From the NCBI GenBank assembly GCA_964570825.1, contig CAZMZJ010000001.1, positions 124,001 through 188,000 on the forward strand: a DNA stretch of 64,000 bases, given 5' to 3'. Position 1 is the stretch's first letter. The number at the start of each line of letters is the position of its first letter. Under the pieces are notes generated by a model. The model made no database searches and was not told the DNA's origin. It worked only from the letters and a program-made list of their open reading frames with translations. Source of the DNA: UMGS1002 sp964570825 (lineage in GTDB: Bacteria; Bacillota; Clostridia; Oscillospirales; CAG-272). This document shows positions 42,913-52,495 of this stretch, piece by piece. The translations under genes were made by a program, and so were the position numbers.

Positions 42913-44838
42913 TTATACTTTAATTGAATTCAAAATTTTATTCGCCACTGACCTTGCATCAAGGCCGTATGATTCAAACGCTGTTGTATTTTCCTTCTGC
43001 TTTTCAAACGGATTTTCAAGCGCTATTATAATGAATTCCGTTTCTTTGAAATATCCGCCGCGGCGCAGCGAATCGGAAAGCATCATTCCCATTCCCCCGG
43101 CTCTTATCTCTTCCTCGAGAAATACCATAATTCCGGGCGCGCAACGCAGCGCTTTTGAAAGCTCAGATGCTGTTTCATCATATGGCGTAAGTCTTTCGAG
43201 AAGAACTGCACCGGCTTTTATTCCCTTTTCCCTCAATATTTCCGCCGCCTTCACCGCTTCCTCGGCTATTCTTCCGTGAGAAATTATTGCCACCTCGGGA
43301 CAAACCGGCATATTTCGTCCGGGTATTACATAAGAGGCAGCCTTATTCATATAAAACTCATCAATAATTATCGTGCTTTCCGCTCCGGCCGGATATCTTA
43401 CCGCGCACGGACAAGATGCGCCAAGCGCCTCATGAAGGGTTCTTTTCAGTGCGTCAAATGTTGCGGGAGTATAAATTCTGACTCCCGGCAGCCCGGACAT
43501 AAACGCAACGTCAAATACTCCGCTGTGCGTTATACCGTCCCGAATGTTTATCCCGGCGCGGTCTATGCACATTACCACCGGCAGACGTTGAATCGCTATG
43601 TCATGTAAAATACTGTCGAATCCCCTCTGAAGGAATGTCGAATATATCGCGGCAACCGGCAGTTTCCCGCCGGCGGCAAGTCCTGCCGCAAAGGTCAGTG
43701 CGTGAGCTTCGGCTATTCCGACGTCAAAAAACCTCTCGGGATATGCTTTTCTGAAATTTTCAAGTCCTGTTCCGTAGCTCATTGCAGCGGTTATCGCCGT
43801 AATATTATTGTTTTGCATCGCCTCCTCGCAGAGAATCCTGCCGCACTCGGATGAGAATGTTCGCTCGTTGACTTTATCGGTAGACGCCGGCAGGTTGTGA
43901 TACAAGTGAGGTTCTTTTTCAGCAGGCTCGTATCCGCAGCCTTTTTTTGTCTTTATGTGTATTATTACGCTCTCGCCCAATTTTTTTGCCTCGCGCAGAA
44001 CCGTTTCGACCTTTTCCTCGTCGTTTCCGTTGACTGGCCCGATGTAGTATAGTCCGATGTCCTCGAAATAATTGCTTCCGTAAATAAGATTTTTGAGAGC
44101 TTTTTTTACATCTCTTATTATTCTGAACAGCACTCCGCCGACAAGGGGTATCCTCTTAATTATCCGCCCGGTTGTCATTTTGGTATGGAAGTATCCGGGG
44201 CGCGAACGCAGTCTGGCAAGACTGTTTGCAAAACGCCCCGTATTCTTCGAGATCGACATTTCGTTTTCGTTGATAATTATAATCAGTTTCAGATTTTTGT
44301 CGCAATTGTTAAGAGCTTCGTGAATCATGCCGCCGGTAAAGGCGCCGTCCCCGATAACAGCGACTGTGTACGCGTCGGACTTGCTCAACTTGTCTGCCTC
44401 GGCAAATCCCAGAGCTGCGGAAAGAGATGTAGAGCTGTGGCCTGCTCCGAAGCAGTCGTATTGGCTTTCGTCACGTGAAGTAAATCCCGACAGCCCGCCT
44501 CCCTGCCGCAGCGTTCCGAATCTCTCTCGTCTTCCGGTAAGTATTTTATGAACATAGCTCTGATGCCCGACATCCCAGATTATATGATCATGCGGCGCAT
44601 CAAACACCCGGTGAAGCGCCACCGTCAATTCCACAACGCCGAGATTTGAGGCAAGATGCCCGCCGGTCTTTTTGACATTTTTCAACAAAAAATCCCGTAT
44701 TTCCGACGAAAGCTTAATCAGTTCCTCTCGCGTTAAACTTTTGACATCACGCGGAGAATTAATTGTGTTTAATATATTATAACAATTATTATTTTGTGAT
44801 TCTTCTTTCAATTCTGATGTCCTCGCATCTTTTTTCAT
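42913..44838 (-). CDS. dxs: 1-deoxy-D-xylulose-5-phosphate synthase
   Basis: Thiamine-diphosphate enzyme that starts the MEP isoprenoid pathway from pyruvate and glyceraldehyde-3-phosphate. Family blocks: GHLASNLGVVELT, IIWDVGHQSY, GDGAFTGGMIHEALNN (ThDP region), FFDVGIAEAHALTFAAG and CIDRAGI. The frame is open further upstream, but a TATAAT -10 at 44872-44877 (minus) places the transcript start near 44865. The ATG at 44838 is therefore the first sensible start, giving 641 residues, normal for Dxs; no strong ribosome site is seen, so a downstream TTG is possible. Confidence 0.93.
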   Translation of the reverse strand: MKKDARTSELKEESQNNNCYNILNTINSPRDVKSLTREELIKLSSEIRDFLLKNVKKTGGHLASNLGVVELTVALHRVFDAPHDHIIWDVGHQSYVHKILTGRRERFGTLRQGGGLSGFTSRDESQYDCFGAGHSSTSLSAALGFAEADKLSKSDAYTVAVIGDGAFTGGMIHEALNNCDKNLKLIIIINENEMSISKNTGRFANSLARLRSRPGYFHTKMTTGRIIKRIPLVGGVLFRIIRDVKKALKNLIYGSNYFEDIGLYYIGPVNGNDEEKVETVLREAKKLGESVIIHIKTKKGCGYEPAEKEPHLYHNLPASTDKVNERTFSSECGRILCEEAMQNNNITAITAAMSYGTGLENFRKAYPERFFDVGIAEAHALTFAAGLAAGGKLPVAAIYSTFLQRGFDSILHDIAIQRLPVVMCIDRAGINIRDGITHSGVFDVAFMSGLPGVRIYTPATFDALKRTLHEALGASCPCAVRYPAGAESTIIIDEFYMNKAASYVIPGRNMPVCPEVAIISHGRIAEEAVKAAEILREKGIKAGAVLLERLTPYDETASELSKALRCAPGIMVFLEEEIRAGGMGMMLSDSLRRGGYFKETEFIIIALENPFEKQKENTTAFESYGLDARSVANKILNSIKV

Positions 44839-44957
44839 AGTTAATATGTCGCAAATCATTACATACAAGTGATTATAGCATATTTTTACCGTTCTGAAAA
44901 GATATTCAGCCGAAAAAGATACATAATGATTCCATTGCAAAATGTATTATCCCCATC

Positions 44958-44986
44958 TTGACAAATATAAGAGATCTGTATATAAT
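44958..44986 (+). promoter_or_regulatory. Promoter of the CNNM/CorC gene pair
   Basis: TTGACA (44958-44963) and TATAAT (44981-44986) with a 17-bp spacer. Confidence 0.8.
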
Positions 44987-45016
44987 TATATTTATAAAAA
45001 TATATAAAAGCCCGGA

Positions 45017-46438
45017 ATGCACCGGTTAGAATGGGAGATGATACGTCGGATGGACGGCGACGGTAGTTGGTTATTAATACTTTTTTTTATTGTTTTTGTT
45101 TTATGCGGCGGATATTTTGGAAGCAGCGAAAGCGCGTTTAGCGCCATGAATAAAATCCGCATCAAAAGCCGCTCTGACGACGGAGACAAAAAAGCAAAAA
45201 AGGCATATTATATAGCCAACAATTTTGAAAAAGCAATAACAACAATTTTAATTGGAAATAATATATCGCATATTGCAGCCTCTTCTGTCGCGACTATTCT
45301 TGCGCTGCGTCTTTACCATGAGGGTAAATTCGGCAATATAAGCGACGAGATGATGACTATTTTATGCACTGTCATAACCACAGTGATAGTATTTCTTTTC
45401 AGCGAAATGATACCTAAAGCCCTTGCCAATGACCGCAGTGAGACAATTGCGGTTGCAAACGCAGGGTCTTTGCGTATGCTGATGAAGATATTTGCTCCAC
45501 TTGTGGCTTTTTTCTCGCGTATCAGCAGCGCCGTAGCAAAACTCTTTGCGGCTGATAAAACCCCGTCTATAACCGAGGACGAACTTTATGATATAATAGA
45601 CACCATTGAAGAAGAAGGGGTCATGGACGAGGATCAGAGCGATCTTTTGAAATCGGCGCTTGAATTTTCCGACACCACAGTCGCCGATATCATGACAATG
45701 CGAAATGATATCTGCGCTATCGACGTCAATATGCCGAACTCCGAGATAGTCAAGGCTATACTTGAAAACAATCATTCCCGCTTGCCTGTCTATAACGGGA
45801 CCCTTGACAATATGCTCGGCACTCTTCAGATCCGTAATTTCCTTAAGGAATATATAAAAAATCCCGGGGTTGATATAAGAAAGCTCCTTTCATCCCCGTT
45901 CTTTGTCCGCAGCAATTCAAAAATCGACGATCTTCTAACAACCATGCGCCAGAAAAAGATTTATCTTGCTTTTGTCACGGACGAAGAAAATCACATTTTG
46001 GGTATAGTTACAATCGAAGACTTTCTCGAAGAACTTGTCGGCGAGATTTGGGATGAGGATGATGTCGTCGATGAAAATTTTGTAAAACTCGGCGGCAACC
46101 GATTCCTTGTTAACACTCACCTGCTTGTTGGCGATGTATTCAGCCGTATAGGTCTTTCTTGCCCGAATAAATCAATGGCCTCCTCTCCGGTTATATCGTG
46201 GGTTATCGAAACTCTCGGAAAATTCCCGGAAGAAGAGGACAGCTTCAGATATAAAAATATCGAAGTTACTGTCGAGGAGATTGAGGACGGAAAAATCAAC
46301 AACGTTGTATTCAAGGTTGATAACGACCAGATCCATGCTCATCATGCCCAGGCACAGGCACCAGCCGCATGTCAGACGCAGTCTCAGAGCCCGGCGGCTT
46401 TAGCGAGTGTTCAGCCGCAGAAAAAGGAGATTGTTTAA
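45017..46438 (+). CDS. CNNM/CBS/CorC-type membrane transporter (hemolysin family), first copy
   Basis: 473 residues. An N-terminal DUF21/CNNM domain with about four membrane helices (about 15-165; GSSESAFSAMNKIRI, FSEMIPKALA) precedes two CBS domains (about 200-330; VADIMTMRNDICAID, LPVYNGTLDNMLG). A CorC/HlyC C-terminal domain (about 345-440) and a Gln/Ala-rich tail (about 440-473) follow. The family includes Mg/Co efflux or transport proteins; the label hemolysin is historical. Start uncertain: ATGs at 45017, 45038 and 45050, none with ideal ribosome spacing. Tandem with a paralogue 3 bp downstream. Confidence 0.85.
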   Translation: MHRLEWEMIRRMDGDGSWLLILFFIVFVLCGGYFGSSESAFSAMNKIRIKSRSDDGDKKAKKAYYIANNFEKAITTILIGNNISHIAASSVATILALRLYHEGKFGNISDEMMTILCTVITTVIVFLFSEMIPKALANDRSETIAVANAGSLRMLMKIFAPLVAFFSRISSAVAKLFAADKTPSITEDELYDIIDTIEEEGVMDEDQSDLLKSALEFSDTTVADIMTMRNDICAIDVNMPNSEIVKAILENNHSRLPVYNGTLDNMLGTLQIRNFLKEYIKNPGVDIRKLLSSPFFVRSNSKIDDLLTTMRQKKIYLAFVTDEENHILGIVTIEDFLEELVGEIWDEDDVVDENFVKLGGNRFLVNTHLLVGDVFSRIGLSCPNKSMASSPVISWVIETLGKFPEEEDSFRYKNIEVTVEEIEDGKINNVVFKVDNDQIHAHHAQAQAPAACQTQSQSPAALASVQPQKKEIV

Positions 46439-46441
46439 TAT

Positions 46442-47734
46442 ATGTGGCCATTTTTAACAATCGTCCTCTTACTTGTTTTGTCTGCTTTCTTCTCGGGCTC
46501 AGAAATCGCTTTCAACGCTTCCAACAAACTCCGTTTGAAAAAAGCCGCCGAATCCGGCGATAAAACCGCGTCGTTGGCACATAAAATAAGCGAAAATTTC
46601 ACGACTGCGCTGTCGGCTATTCTTATCGGAAACAATCTTGTGAACATCGCCGCTTCATCGGTTGCGACAGTATTTGCGGTTAACCTGTTTATCAAGCTTG
46701 GGCTTGACGAAGGATACGACACGCTTGCCTCCGCAATCTCAACCGCGATAATGACGGTAATTATCCTGATTTTCGGCGAGATCGTGCCAAAAATCCTTGC
46801 AAAACAGCATGCCGACAAGGTGGTTCGCTGGATTGCCTACCCTGTAAGAATCCTTACCATCATTCTTTATCCGGTCGTGTTCATTGTTATGCTTATAATA
46901 AATCTGCTCAGAAAAGTCTGGGGCAGGGACAACGGCGGCGATGTTCCGACAGTGACCGAAGAAGAGCTTTCTTCTATTATTGATACGGTCGAGGAGGAAG
47001 GTGTCATAGATGAAAACAAGGGCGAGCTGCTTCAGTCAACACTTGACTTCCCCGAAACCACAGTTGAAGAAATCATGACTCCCCGAATAGATTTAATTTC
47101 AATCGACATTAATGACGACCCGGAAGCAATAGCGAAAATTATTGAAAGCTCTCATTTTTCACGCATACCGGTATATGAAGATTCAATTGACGACATTATC
47201 GGCGTGCTTTATCTCAACCATTATTATAAAAATGCGGTTTCAAACGAAAAAGCGGAACTTCGCGACATACTTATGCCGCCCTGCTTCATACATAAAACTA
47301 TGAGGCTTCCGGCAGCTCTCAACGTACTGCGAGAAAAACAAACGCATATGGCGGTAGTGATAGACGAATACGGCGGCACTCTCGGCGTCGTTACAATGGA
47401 GGACATTCTTGAGGAACTTGTCGGCGACATATGGGACGAATCCGACGAAATAGTCACTATGCTGAATAAAACCGGTGAAAACACTTATGAAGTCAACGGC
47501 GACATGAATATAGACGACCTGTTCGAACAGCTTGACATACCTGCCAAGGATTTTGAGTGCGAATACTCAACGGTGGGAGGCTGGGCGGTTGAGATGCTCG
47601 ACGCAAATCCTCATATCGGAGATACCTTCACTTATAAAAATCTTTTTGCCGTTGTTTCGGAAATGGACGACTTGCGCGTAACAAAAGTAACTATTCTGTT
47701 GAGACCGGCCGAGAACGACGACGATGTTGAATAA
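46442..47734 (+). CDS. CNNM/CBS/CorC-type membrane transporter (hemolysin family), second copy
   Basis: 430 residues with the same architecture as its neighbour: DUF21/CNNM (about 1-150; FSGSEIAFNASNKLRL, FGEIVPKILA), CBS pair (about 200-320; VEEIMTPRIDLISID, YGGTLGVVTMEDILEELVGD split over the second CBS) and CorC domain (about 345-425). It is closer to the canonical family than the first copy, keeping the MTPR sequence where the first reads MTMR. aaaggag ribosome site. The pair may form a heteromeric complex. Confidence 0.87.
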   Translation: MWPFLTIVLLLVLSAFFSGSEIAFNASNKLRLKKAAESGDKTASLAHKISENFTTALSAILIGNNLVNIAASSVATVFAVNLFIKLGLDEGYDTLASAISTAIMTVIILIFGEIVPKILAKQHADKVVRWIAYPVRILTIILYPVVFIVMLIINLLRKVWGRDNGGDVPTVTEEELSSIIDTVEEEGVIDENKGELLQSTLDFPETTVEEIMTPRIDLISIDINDDPEAIAKIIESSHFSRIPVYEDSIDDIIGVLYLNHYYKNAVSNEKAELRDILMPPCFIHKTMRLPAALNVLREKQTHMAVVIDEYGGTLGVVTMEDILEELVGDIWDESDEIVTMLNKTGENTYEVNGDMNIDDLFEQLDIPAKDFECEYSTVGGWAVEMLDANPHIGDTFTYKNLFAVVSEMDDLRVTKVTILLRPAENDDDVE

Positions 47735-47759
47735 TGCCGGAATATTTTTCAGTCCGCTA

Positions 47760-47788
47760 TTGACATAATATATAATTCATGATATACT
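47760..47788 (+). promoter_or_regulatory. ylxM-ffh promoter
   Basis: TTGACA (47760-47765) and TATACT (47783-47788) with a 17-bp spacer. The -10 overlaps the left arm of the terminator-like inverted repeat at 47787-47813. Confidence 0.8.
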
Positions 47789-47819
47789 GTGTAAAGTGAT
47801 TTGCTTTACACAGTTTTTT
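47787..47819 (+). terminator. Terminator (or operator) overlapping the ylxM promoter
   Basis: CTGTGTAAAG (47787-47796) pairs perfectly with CTTTACACAG (47804-47813), followed by six T. It ends transcripts from the CNNM pair. Its left arm overlaps the ylxM -10, so transcripts from that promoter would lack the left arm and escape termination. Confidence 0.8.
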
Positions 47820-47835
47820 CTGAGGAGCTGCGGCG

Positions 47836-48168
47836 ATGTTTGAAAAGGATTTGAACGTAGGTTTTCTGCTTGACTTCTACGGTGATATCCTTAGCGATCA
47901 CAAACGTGATGTTCTCTGCATGTATTATAACGAGGACTTATCGCTTGCGGAAATTTCGGAGGTCATAGGAATCTCACGTCAGGGTGTCCGAGACATAATT
48001 AAAAAGGCCGGCAGCGAACTTCTCTTCTATGAGGAAAAACTCGGTTTTGCTAAGCGTTTCAAGGATTTGAAAAAAACATCCGACCGTATCGCCGAACTCT
48101 GCTGCGGCAAGGAAATTCCGGCAGAGCTGAAATTGGAAATCGAAAAGCTCTCAAAGCTTTTGCAGTAA
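47836..48168 (+). CDS. ylxM: YlxM/p13-family HTH protein (SRP-associated)
   Basis: 110 residues, sigma-4-like helix-turn-helix (about 15-65; DHKRDVLCMYYNEDLSLAE, EISEVIGISRQGVRDIIKK). The gene conventionally precedes ffh in Bacillota, and its product is linked to signal recognition particle function. gaggag ribosome site. The family assignment rests on both sequence and context. Confidence 0.9.
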   Translation: MFEKDLNVGFLLDFYGDILSDHKRDVLCMYYNEDLSLAEISEVIGISRQGVRDIIKKAGSELLFYEEKLGFAKRFKDLKKTSDRIAELCCGKEIPAELKLEIEKLSKLLQ

Positions 48169-48252
48169 TTTTTTATGTTTAGTACTTGCAACAGCACCTA
48201 TAAAGCCTTATGTGGCATATATTTATTTTTAACAAAGAAGGAAGGTGGATAA

Positions 48253-49590
48253 ATGTTCGAAAGTCTTGGAGAAAAGCTTAATAACGCCTTCAAAAAATTC
48301 CGCAGCAAGGGTAAGCTCACCGAAGCTGACATAAAGGTTGGCATGCGCGAAATAAAACTTGCGCTGCTCGAAGCCGACGTTAACTTCAAGGTTGTAAAAG
48401 AATTTGTTAATTCCGTGTCAGAGCGAGCGCTCGGAAGCGAAGTTCTGGAGTCGCTCCTCCCCGCACAGCAGATTGTTAAAATAGTGAATGAAGAGCTGAC
48501 AAATATAATGGGAAAAACCCAGGCCAAGATCACCATTTCTCCAAAGCCTCCGACCGTTGTCATGATGGTCGGTCTTCAGGGCGCCGGAAAAACCACGCAC
48601 GCCGGCAAGCTTGCCGGAATGTATAAAAAGCAGGGCAAGAACCCGCTTCTCGTCGCCTGCGATATTTACAGGCCGGCCGCAATAAAACAGCTTGAGATTG
48701 TCGGCGAAAAAATCGGAGTGCCGGTTTTCTCGCTCGGTGATAAAGTGTCTCCGGTAAAAATTGCCGAAGACGGCGTAAGATATGCAATCCAGAAGGGTTA
48801 TGACATGGTTTTCATCGATACAGCAGGGCGCCTGCATATCGACGAAGAACTGATGAATGAACTTAAAGCAATCAAAGCGAAAGTAAACCCCTCAGAAATA
48901 CTCCTCACCGTCGACGCCATGATAGGTCAGGACGCGGTGACTGTTGCCGAAACCTTTAACAATCTTCTCGATATTACCGGCGTAATACTGACAAAGCTCG
49001 ACGGAGATACAAGAGGCGGCGCGGCGCTCTCGGTCAGATATGTAACCGGCAAGCCGATTAAATTTGTCGGAACAGGAGAGAAGCTTGACGCTATCGAGCC
49101 TTTCTACCCCGACAGAATGGCCTCCCGCATCCTCGGAATGGGCGATGTGCTTTCGCTTATCGAAAAAGCCGAGGCTGCTTACGATGAAAAGAAAGCGGCA
49201 GAACTTGAACAGAAGATAAGACAGTCGACATTCACTCTTGACGATTACCTTGAACAGTTCTCGCAGATAAAAAACATGGGCAGCCTCGAACAGATAATGA
49301 GCATGATGCCCGGCATGAAACCCGGCGCATTCAAAGACGCCAAAATAGATGAAAAAGTGCTTTTGCATCAGGAAGCCATAATAAAATCCATGACAAAGCA
49401 GGAGCGTTTCAAACCGGAAATTATCGGAGCATCGCGCAAAAAACGCATCGCGGCGGGCAGCGGCACAAAAGTCGAGGATGTAAACAGACTGTTAAAGCAA
49501 TTCGATCAGGTGAAACAGCTTATGAAGCAGTTCTCAAACCCCGGCAAACTTGCAAAGTTTGGAAAAGGAAAGATGAAAATTCCGTTCTGA
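48253..49590 (+). CDS. ffh: Signal recognition particle GTPase Ffh
   Basis: GTPase that binds 4.5S/6S RNA and signal sequences and delivers ribosomes to FtsY. N domain (1-90), G domain with P-loop GLQGAGKTT (107-115), DTAGR and TKLDGDTRGG, then a methionine-rich M domain (about 300-445; MGSLEQIMSMMPGMK, KKRIAAGSG). 445 residues, normal. Good ribosome site (gaaggaagg). Confidence 0.97.
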   Translation: MFESLGEKLNNAFKKFRSKGKLTEADIKVGMREIKLALLEADVNFKVVKEFVNSVSERALGSEVLESLLPAQQIVKIVNEELTNIMGKTQAKITISPKPPTVVMMVGLQGAGKTTHAGKLAGMYKKQGKNPLLVACDIYRPAAIKQLEIVGEKIGVPVFSLGDKVSPVKIAEDGVRYAIQKGYDMVFIDTAGRLHIDEELMNELKAIKAKVNPSEILLTVDAMIGQDAVTVAETFNNLLDITGVILTKLDGDTRGGAALSVRYVTGKPIKFVGTGEKLDAIEPFYPDRMASRILGMGDVLSLIEKAEAAYDEKKAAELEQKIRQSTFTLDDYLEQFSQIKNMGSLEQIMSMMPGMKPGAFKDAKIDEKVLLHQEAIIKSMTKQERFKPEIIGASRKKRIAAGSGTKVEDVNRLLKQFDQVKQLMKQFSNPGKLAKFGKGKMKIPF

Positions 49591-49693
49591 ATATTATTCC
49601 GGCAAAGACTGCAGGCGTAAACGCCGAAGCACAGCCGGCTTAATATAGCGGATTTTAATAAAATAATTATATATTTTTCGGAGGAAAAACAAA

Positions 49694-49939
49694 ATGGCAG
49701 TAAAAATGAGACTCAGAAGACTTGGAACAAAAAAGACACCCTTCTATCATGTGATCATCGCAGACAGCCGCGCTCCACGCGACGGCAGATTTATCGATGA
49801 TATCGGATTCTATAACCCCCTTACAAATCCGGTAGAGATCAAAATTGACTCGGAAAAAGCAAAAACCTGGATCAGCAAAGGAGCGCAGCCTACAGAAACA
49901 GTCAGGGCTCTTTTGAAGAAGTCCGGCGTTATTAACTGA
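49694..49939 (+). CDS. rpsP: 30S ribosomal protein S16
   Basis: 81 residues, canonical start AVKMRLRRLGTKKTPFYHV and GFYNPLTNP. Follows ffh by 103 bp as in most Bacillota; cggagg ribosome site upstream. Confidence 0.98.
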   Translation: MAVKMRLRRLGTKKTPFYHVIIADSRAPRDGRFIDDIGFYNPLTNPVEIKIDSEKAKTWISKGAQPTETVRALLKKSGVIN

Positions 49940-49959
49940 GCAGTTCCGGGAGAGTTACG

Positions 49960-50199
49960 ATGCTGGATCTCAAGGAAACATTGGTCGACATAGCCAAAGC
50001 GATAGTCGATTGCCCGGACAAGGTCGAAGTCGTCCTGGAGTCCGAAACCGAAGACACCTTAAATTTCGTTCTCAGCGTTTCTCCCGATGACATGGGCATG
50101 GTTATTGGCAGACACGGCAAGATTGCCAAGGCTATCAGAACCGTTATGAAAGCGGCCGGCAACGCCTCCGGTAAAAAGGTGAATGTTGAAATCAAGTGA
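49960..50199 (+). CDS. khpA: KH-domain RNA-binding protein KhpA (YlqC)
   Basis: 79-residue single KH domain protein with the GxxG loop IGRHGKIAKAIRTVMKAA. Works with KhpB in RNA binding and cell-size control in Bacillota. 20 bp after rpsP. In the usual order rimM, trmD and rplS would follow; they do not here. Confidence 0.94.
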   Translation: MLDLKETLVDIAKAIVDCPDKVEVVLESETEDTLNFVLSVSPDDMGMVIGRHGKIAKAIRTVMKAAGNASGKKVNVEIK

Positions 50200-50258
50200 T
50201 TTTTTGCCAATAAAGGGCAGTATAGCGCTGCCCTTTTATATTTGAGAAAGGTTATCAT

Positions 50259-50873
50259 ATGTCGGAAATCAGCTTATTTGAAAACCGTCTTTCAAAGTGC
50301 GAGGAGGAATATTCCGTTATTTTTTCCGAAATAACAGACTATATTAAACAGATAAGGAAGCTGACCACAGCTTATATTGATGATTGCGCGCTTGCTACTC
50401 ATATAAACCGCACAAAAGCAAATGACGACGACTGCCGCGCTCTCTGTTTCAAGTATATTTCGCAGCTCTATGAAACCGTGCAAACACCCATTTTAAGCAG
50501 GCTTGTCTTTGATATGACTTCCCTTTTTATATTGCGCGACGATTCATCCGCATCCTGCGTTTTGTCAGACCGCGAAAAGCTTGATTTCGTTGAAAAAACA
50601 AACGCACTGGTGAAAAAATACATCTCGCTTTCTGAAACAATCAGCAACCTTCAGGTTAATATATTACCCGGATATCTCGGCAGGCTGTCAAACGCACTCG
50701 ACAACGTCGAATATGTCGACAACGTTGAAAACGTCGACAATGTCGAAAACGGCGAAAAAAGCGTTAACGTTAATAATAACAAAAATAACGGCAGTGAATA
50801 TGGATATATCTTCGACGGCGATATCCCCCGCGGATTTATCTTGACGCTTGACGCAATAATCGCCAGCTTCTGA
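50259..50873 (+). CDS. Hypothetical protein with acidic VEN/VDN repeat (204 residues)
   Basis: Not recognised. Residues 1-145 look alpha-helical (FENRLSKCEEEYSVIFSEI, DREKLDFVEKTNALVKKY). Residues about 149-170 are a run of three-residue units (VEY, VDN, VEN, VDN, VEN, GEK) coded by 9-bp tandem repeats around 50705-50757, then an Asn-rich linker and a short C-terminal part. It sits where rimM-trmD would be expected. No signal peptide or membrane helix. A gagaaagg ribosome site precedes the ATG at 50259. Confidence 0.65.
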   Translation: MSEISLFENRLSKCEEEYSVIFSEITDYIKQIRKLTTAYIDDCALATHINRTKANDDDCRALCFKYISQLYETVQTPILSRLVFDMTSLFILRDDSSASCVLSDREKLDFVEKTNALVKKYISLSETISNLQVNILPGYLGRLSNALDNVEYVDNVENVDNVENGEKSVNVNNNKNNGSEYGYIFDGDIPRGFILTLDAIIASF

Positions 50874-50915
50874 TATATCTAAATAATGGAATTATTTTGA
50901 GCTTATTCTCTTGAT

Positions 50916-50945
50916 TTGACAAAATTTTTATGTTAAAATTATAAA
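50916..50945 (+). promoter_or_regulatory. glpK promoter
   Basis: TTGACA (50916-50921) and TATAAA (50940-50945) with an 18-bp spacer. Confidence 0.68.
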
Positions 50946-50969
50946 GAATTATTTTTCGGAGGTTTGCTT

Positions 50970-52472
50970 ATGCCGGCTTATCTTATGGCTGTTGACCAGG
51001 GAACCACGAGTTCAAGATGCATCCTTTTTGATCTTTGCGGTAATATAGCCGCGATGTCGCAAAAGGAGTTCACACAGATATTTCCGCATGAGGGATGGGT
51101 TGAGCATGACGCTGTCGAAATCTGGTACACCCAGCTTCTCGTATGCCGGCAGGCGATGGAAAAGGTCGGGGCAACGGCTGCCGACATAGTTGCAATTGGC
51201 ATCACAAACCAGCGCGAAACCACTGTTGTCTGGGATAAAGTCACCGGGAAGCCGGTATATAACGCGATAGTCTGGCAGTGCCGCCGCACAGCGGATTACT
51301 GCGGAAAGCTGAAAGCCGCTGGATACTCTGACATGATACAGCAAAAGACCGGACTTCTTATCGACTCGTATTTTTCTGCCACAAAAATAAAATGGATTCT
51401 CGACAATGTCCCCGGAGCACGTGCAAAAGCCGAGGCCGGGCGCCTTCTTTTCGGAACTATTGACAGCTGGCTCATATATAACTTCACCGGCGGCAGAGTT
51501 CATGCAACCGATTATTCGAATGCTGCGCGCACGATGCTCTTCAATATCAACACCCTTGACTGGGACAAGGAGCTGCTTGATTTGTTCGGGATACCGAAAT
51601 CTATGGCTCCGGATGCCCTTCCCTCGTCAAACATATACGGATATACCGAACTCAGCCTTTTCGGCGGGAACATACCGATTGCCGGAGTTGCCGGCGACCA
51701 GCAGGCAGCTCTCTTCGGGCAGTGCTGCTTTGAACCGGGCGGCGTTAAAAACACTTACGGAACAGGCGGTTTCATGCTGATGAACACCGGAGAGAAGCCT
51801 ATCCTTTCAAAGGACGGACTGATAACCTCGGTGGCATGGGGAATCGGAGGGAAAGTCAACTACGTGCTCGAGGGTTCTGTCTTTATCTGCGGAGCTGCAA
51901 TCCAGTGGCTGCGCGACGGACTCGGAATGCTTGAAAGGTCGTCACAGAGTGAAGACGCCGCAATGAAGGTAAAAGACACCGGAGGCGTATATGTTGTTCC
52001 GGCGTTCGTAGGTCTTGGCGCACCATACTGGGATCCTTATGCTCGCGGTGCTATCCTCGGCATAACACGCGGTACCACAAAGAATCATATCATACGCGCC
52101 GTTATAGAATCTATGGCATACCAGACGGCAGATGTGCTCAAGGTTATGGAAAAGGAATCCGGAATAACGCTCGAATCCCTTAAAGTTGACGGAGGCGCGT
52201 CAGCAAATAACCTTTTGCTTCAGTTTCAGTCGGACATATTGAATCTTCCGATCATACGCCCTCAGTGTATAGAAACAACCGCGCTTGGCGCCGCAAACCT
52301 TGCCGGACTTGCCGCGGGAGTATTCGGGACGACAGATGAAATCAAAAAGCATTGGAATATTGACCGTAAATTCACTCCGATGATGGACGAAGAACTCCGC
52401 AAGGAAAAAATTCACGGCTGGATCCGTGCTGTCGGCCGCTCTATGCAATGGATAGAAGCAAATACAAAATAA
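50970..52472 (+). CDS. glpK: Glycerol kinase
   Basis: ATP-dependent phosphorylation of glycerol to glycerol-3-phosphate. FGGY-kinase family: AVDQGTTSSRCILFD (about 6-20), NQRETTVVWDK, the WxxD-type glycerol site, YGTGGFMLMNTG and DGGASANNLLLQFQ with SDIL. 500 residues. Start at the ATG at 50970 (cggagg upstream); a TTG two codons earlier is in frame. No glpF or glpD nearby. The activating His-phosphorylation loop of Gram-positive GlpK is not clearly identifiable (region GARAKAEAGRL). Confidence 0.95.
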   Translation: MPAYLMAVDQGTTSSRCILFDLCGNIAAMSQKEFTQIFPHEGWVEHDAVEIWYTQLLVCRQAMEKVGATAADIVAIGITNQRETTVVWDKVTGKPVYNAIVWQCRRTADYCGKLKAAGYSDMIQQKTGLLIDSYFSATKIKWILDNVPGARAKAEAGRLLFGTIDSWLIYNFTGGRVHATDYSNAARTMLFNINTLDWDKELLDLFGIPKSMAPDALPSSNIYGYTELSLFGGNIPIAGVAGDQQAALFGQCCFEPGGVKNTYGTGGFMLMNTGEKPILSKDGLITSVAWGIGGKVNYVLEGSVFICGAAIQWLRDGLGMLERSSQSEDAAMKVKDTGGVYVVPAFVGLGAPYWDPYARGAILGITRGTTKNHIIRAVIESMAYQTADVLKVMEKESGITLESLKVDGGASANNLLLQFQSDILNLPIIRPQCIETTALGAANLAGLAAGVFGTTDEIKKHWNIDRKFTPMMDEELRKEKIHGWIRAVGRSMQWIEANTK

Positions 52473-52495
52473 TCAGACGTGCGGAGAAATGACCT

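Noticed and set aside
45017..47734. True hemolysin toxins
   Set aside because: CNNM, CBS and CorC domains mark ion transporters; the hemolysin name is historical and no toxin domain is present.
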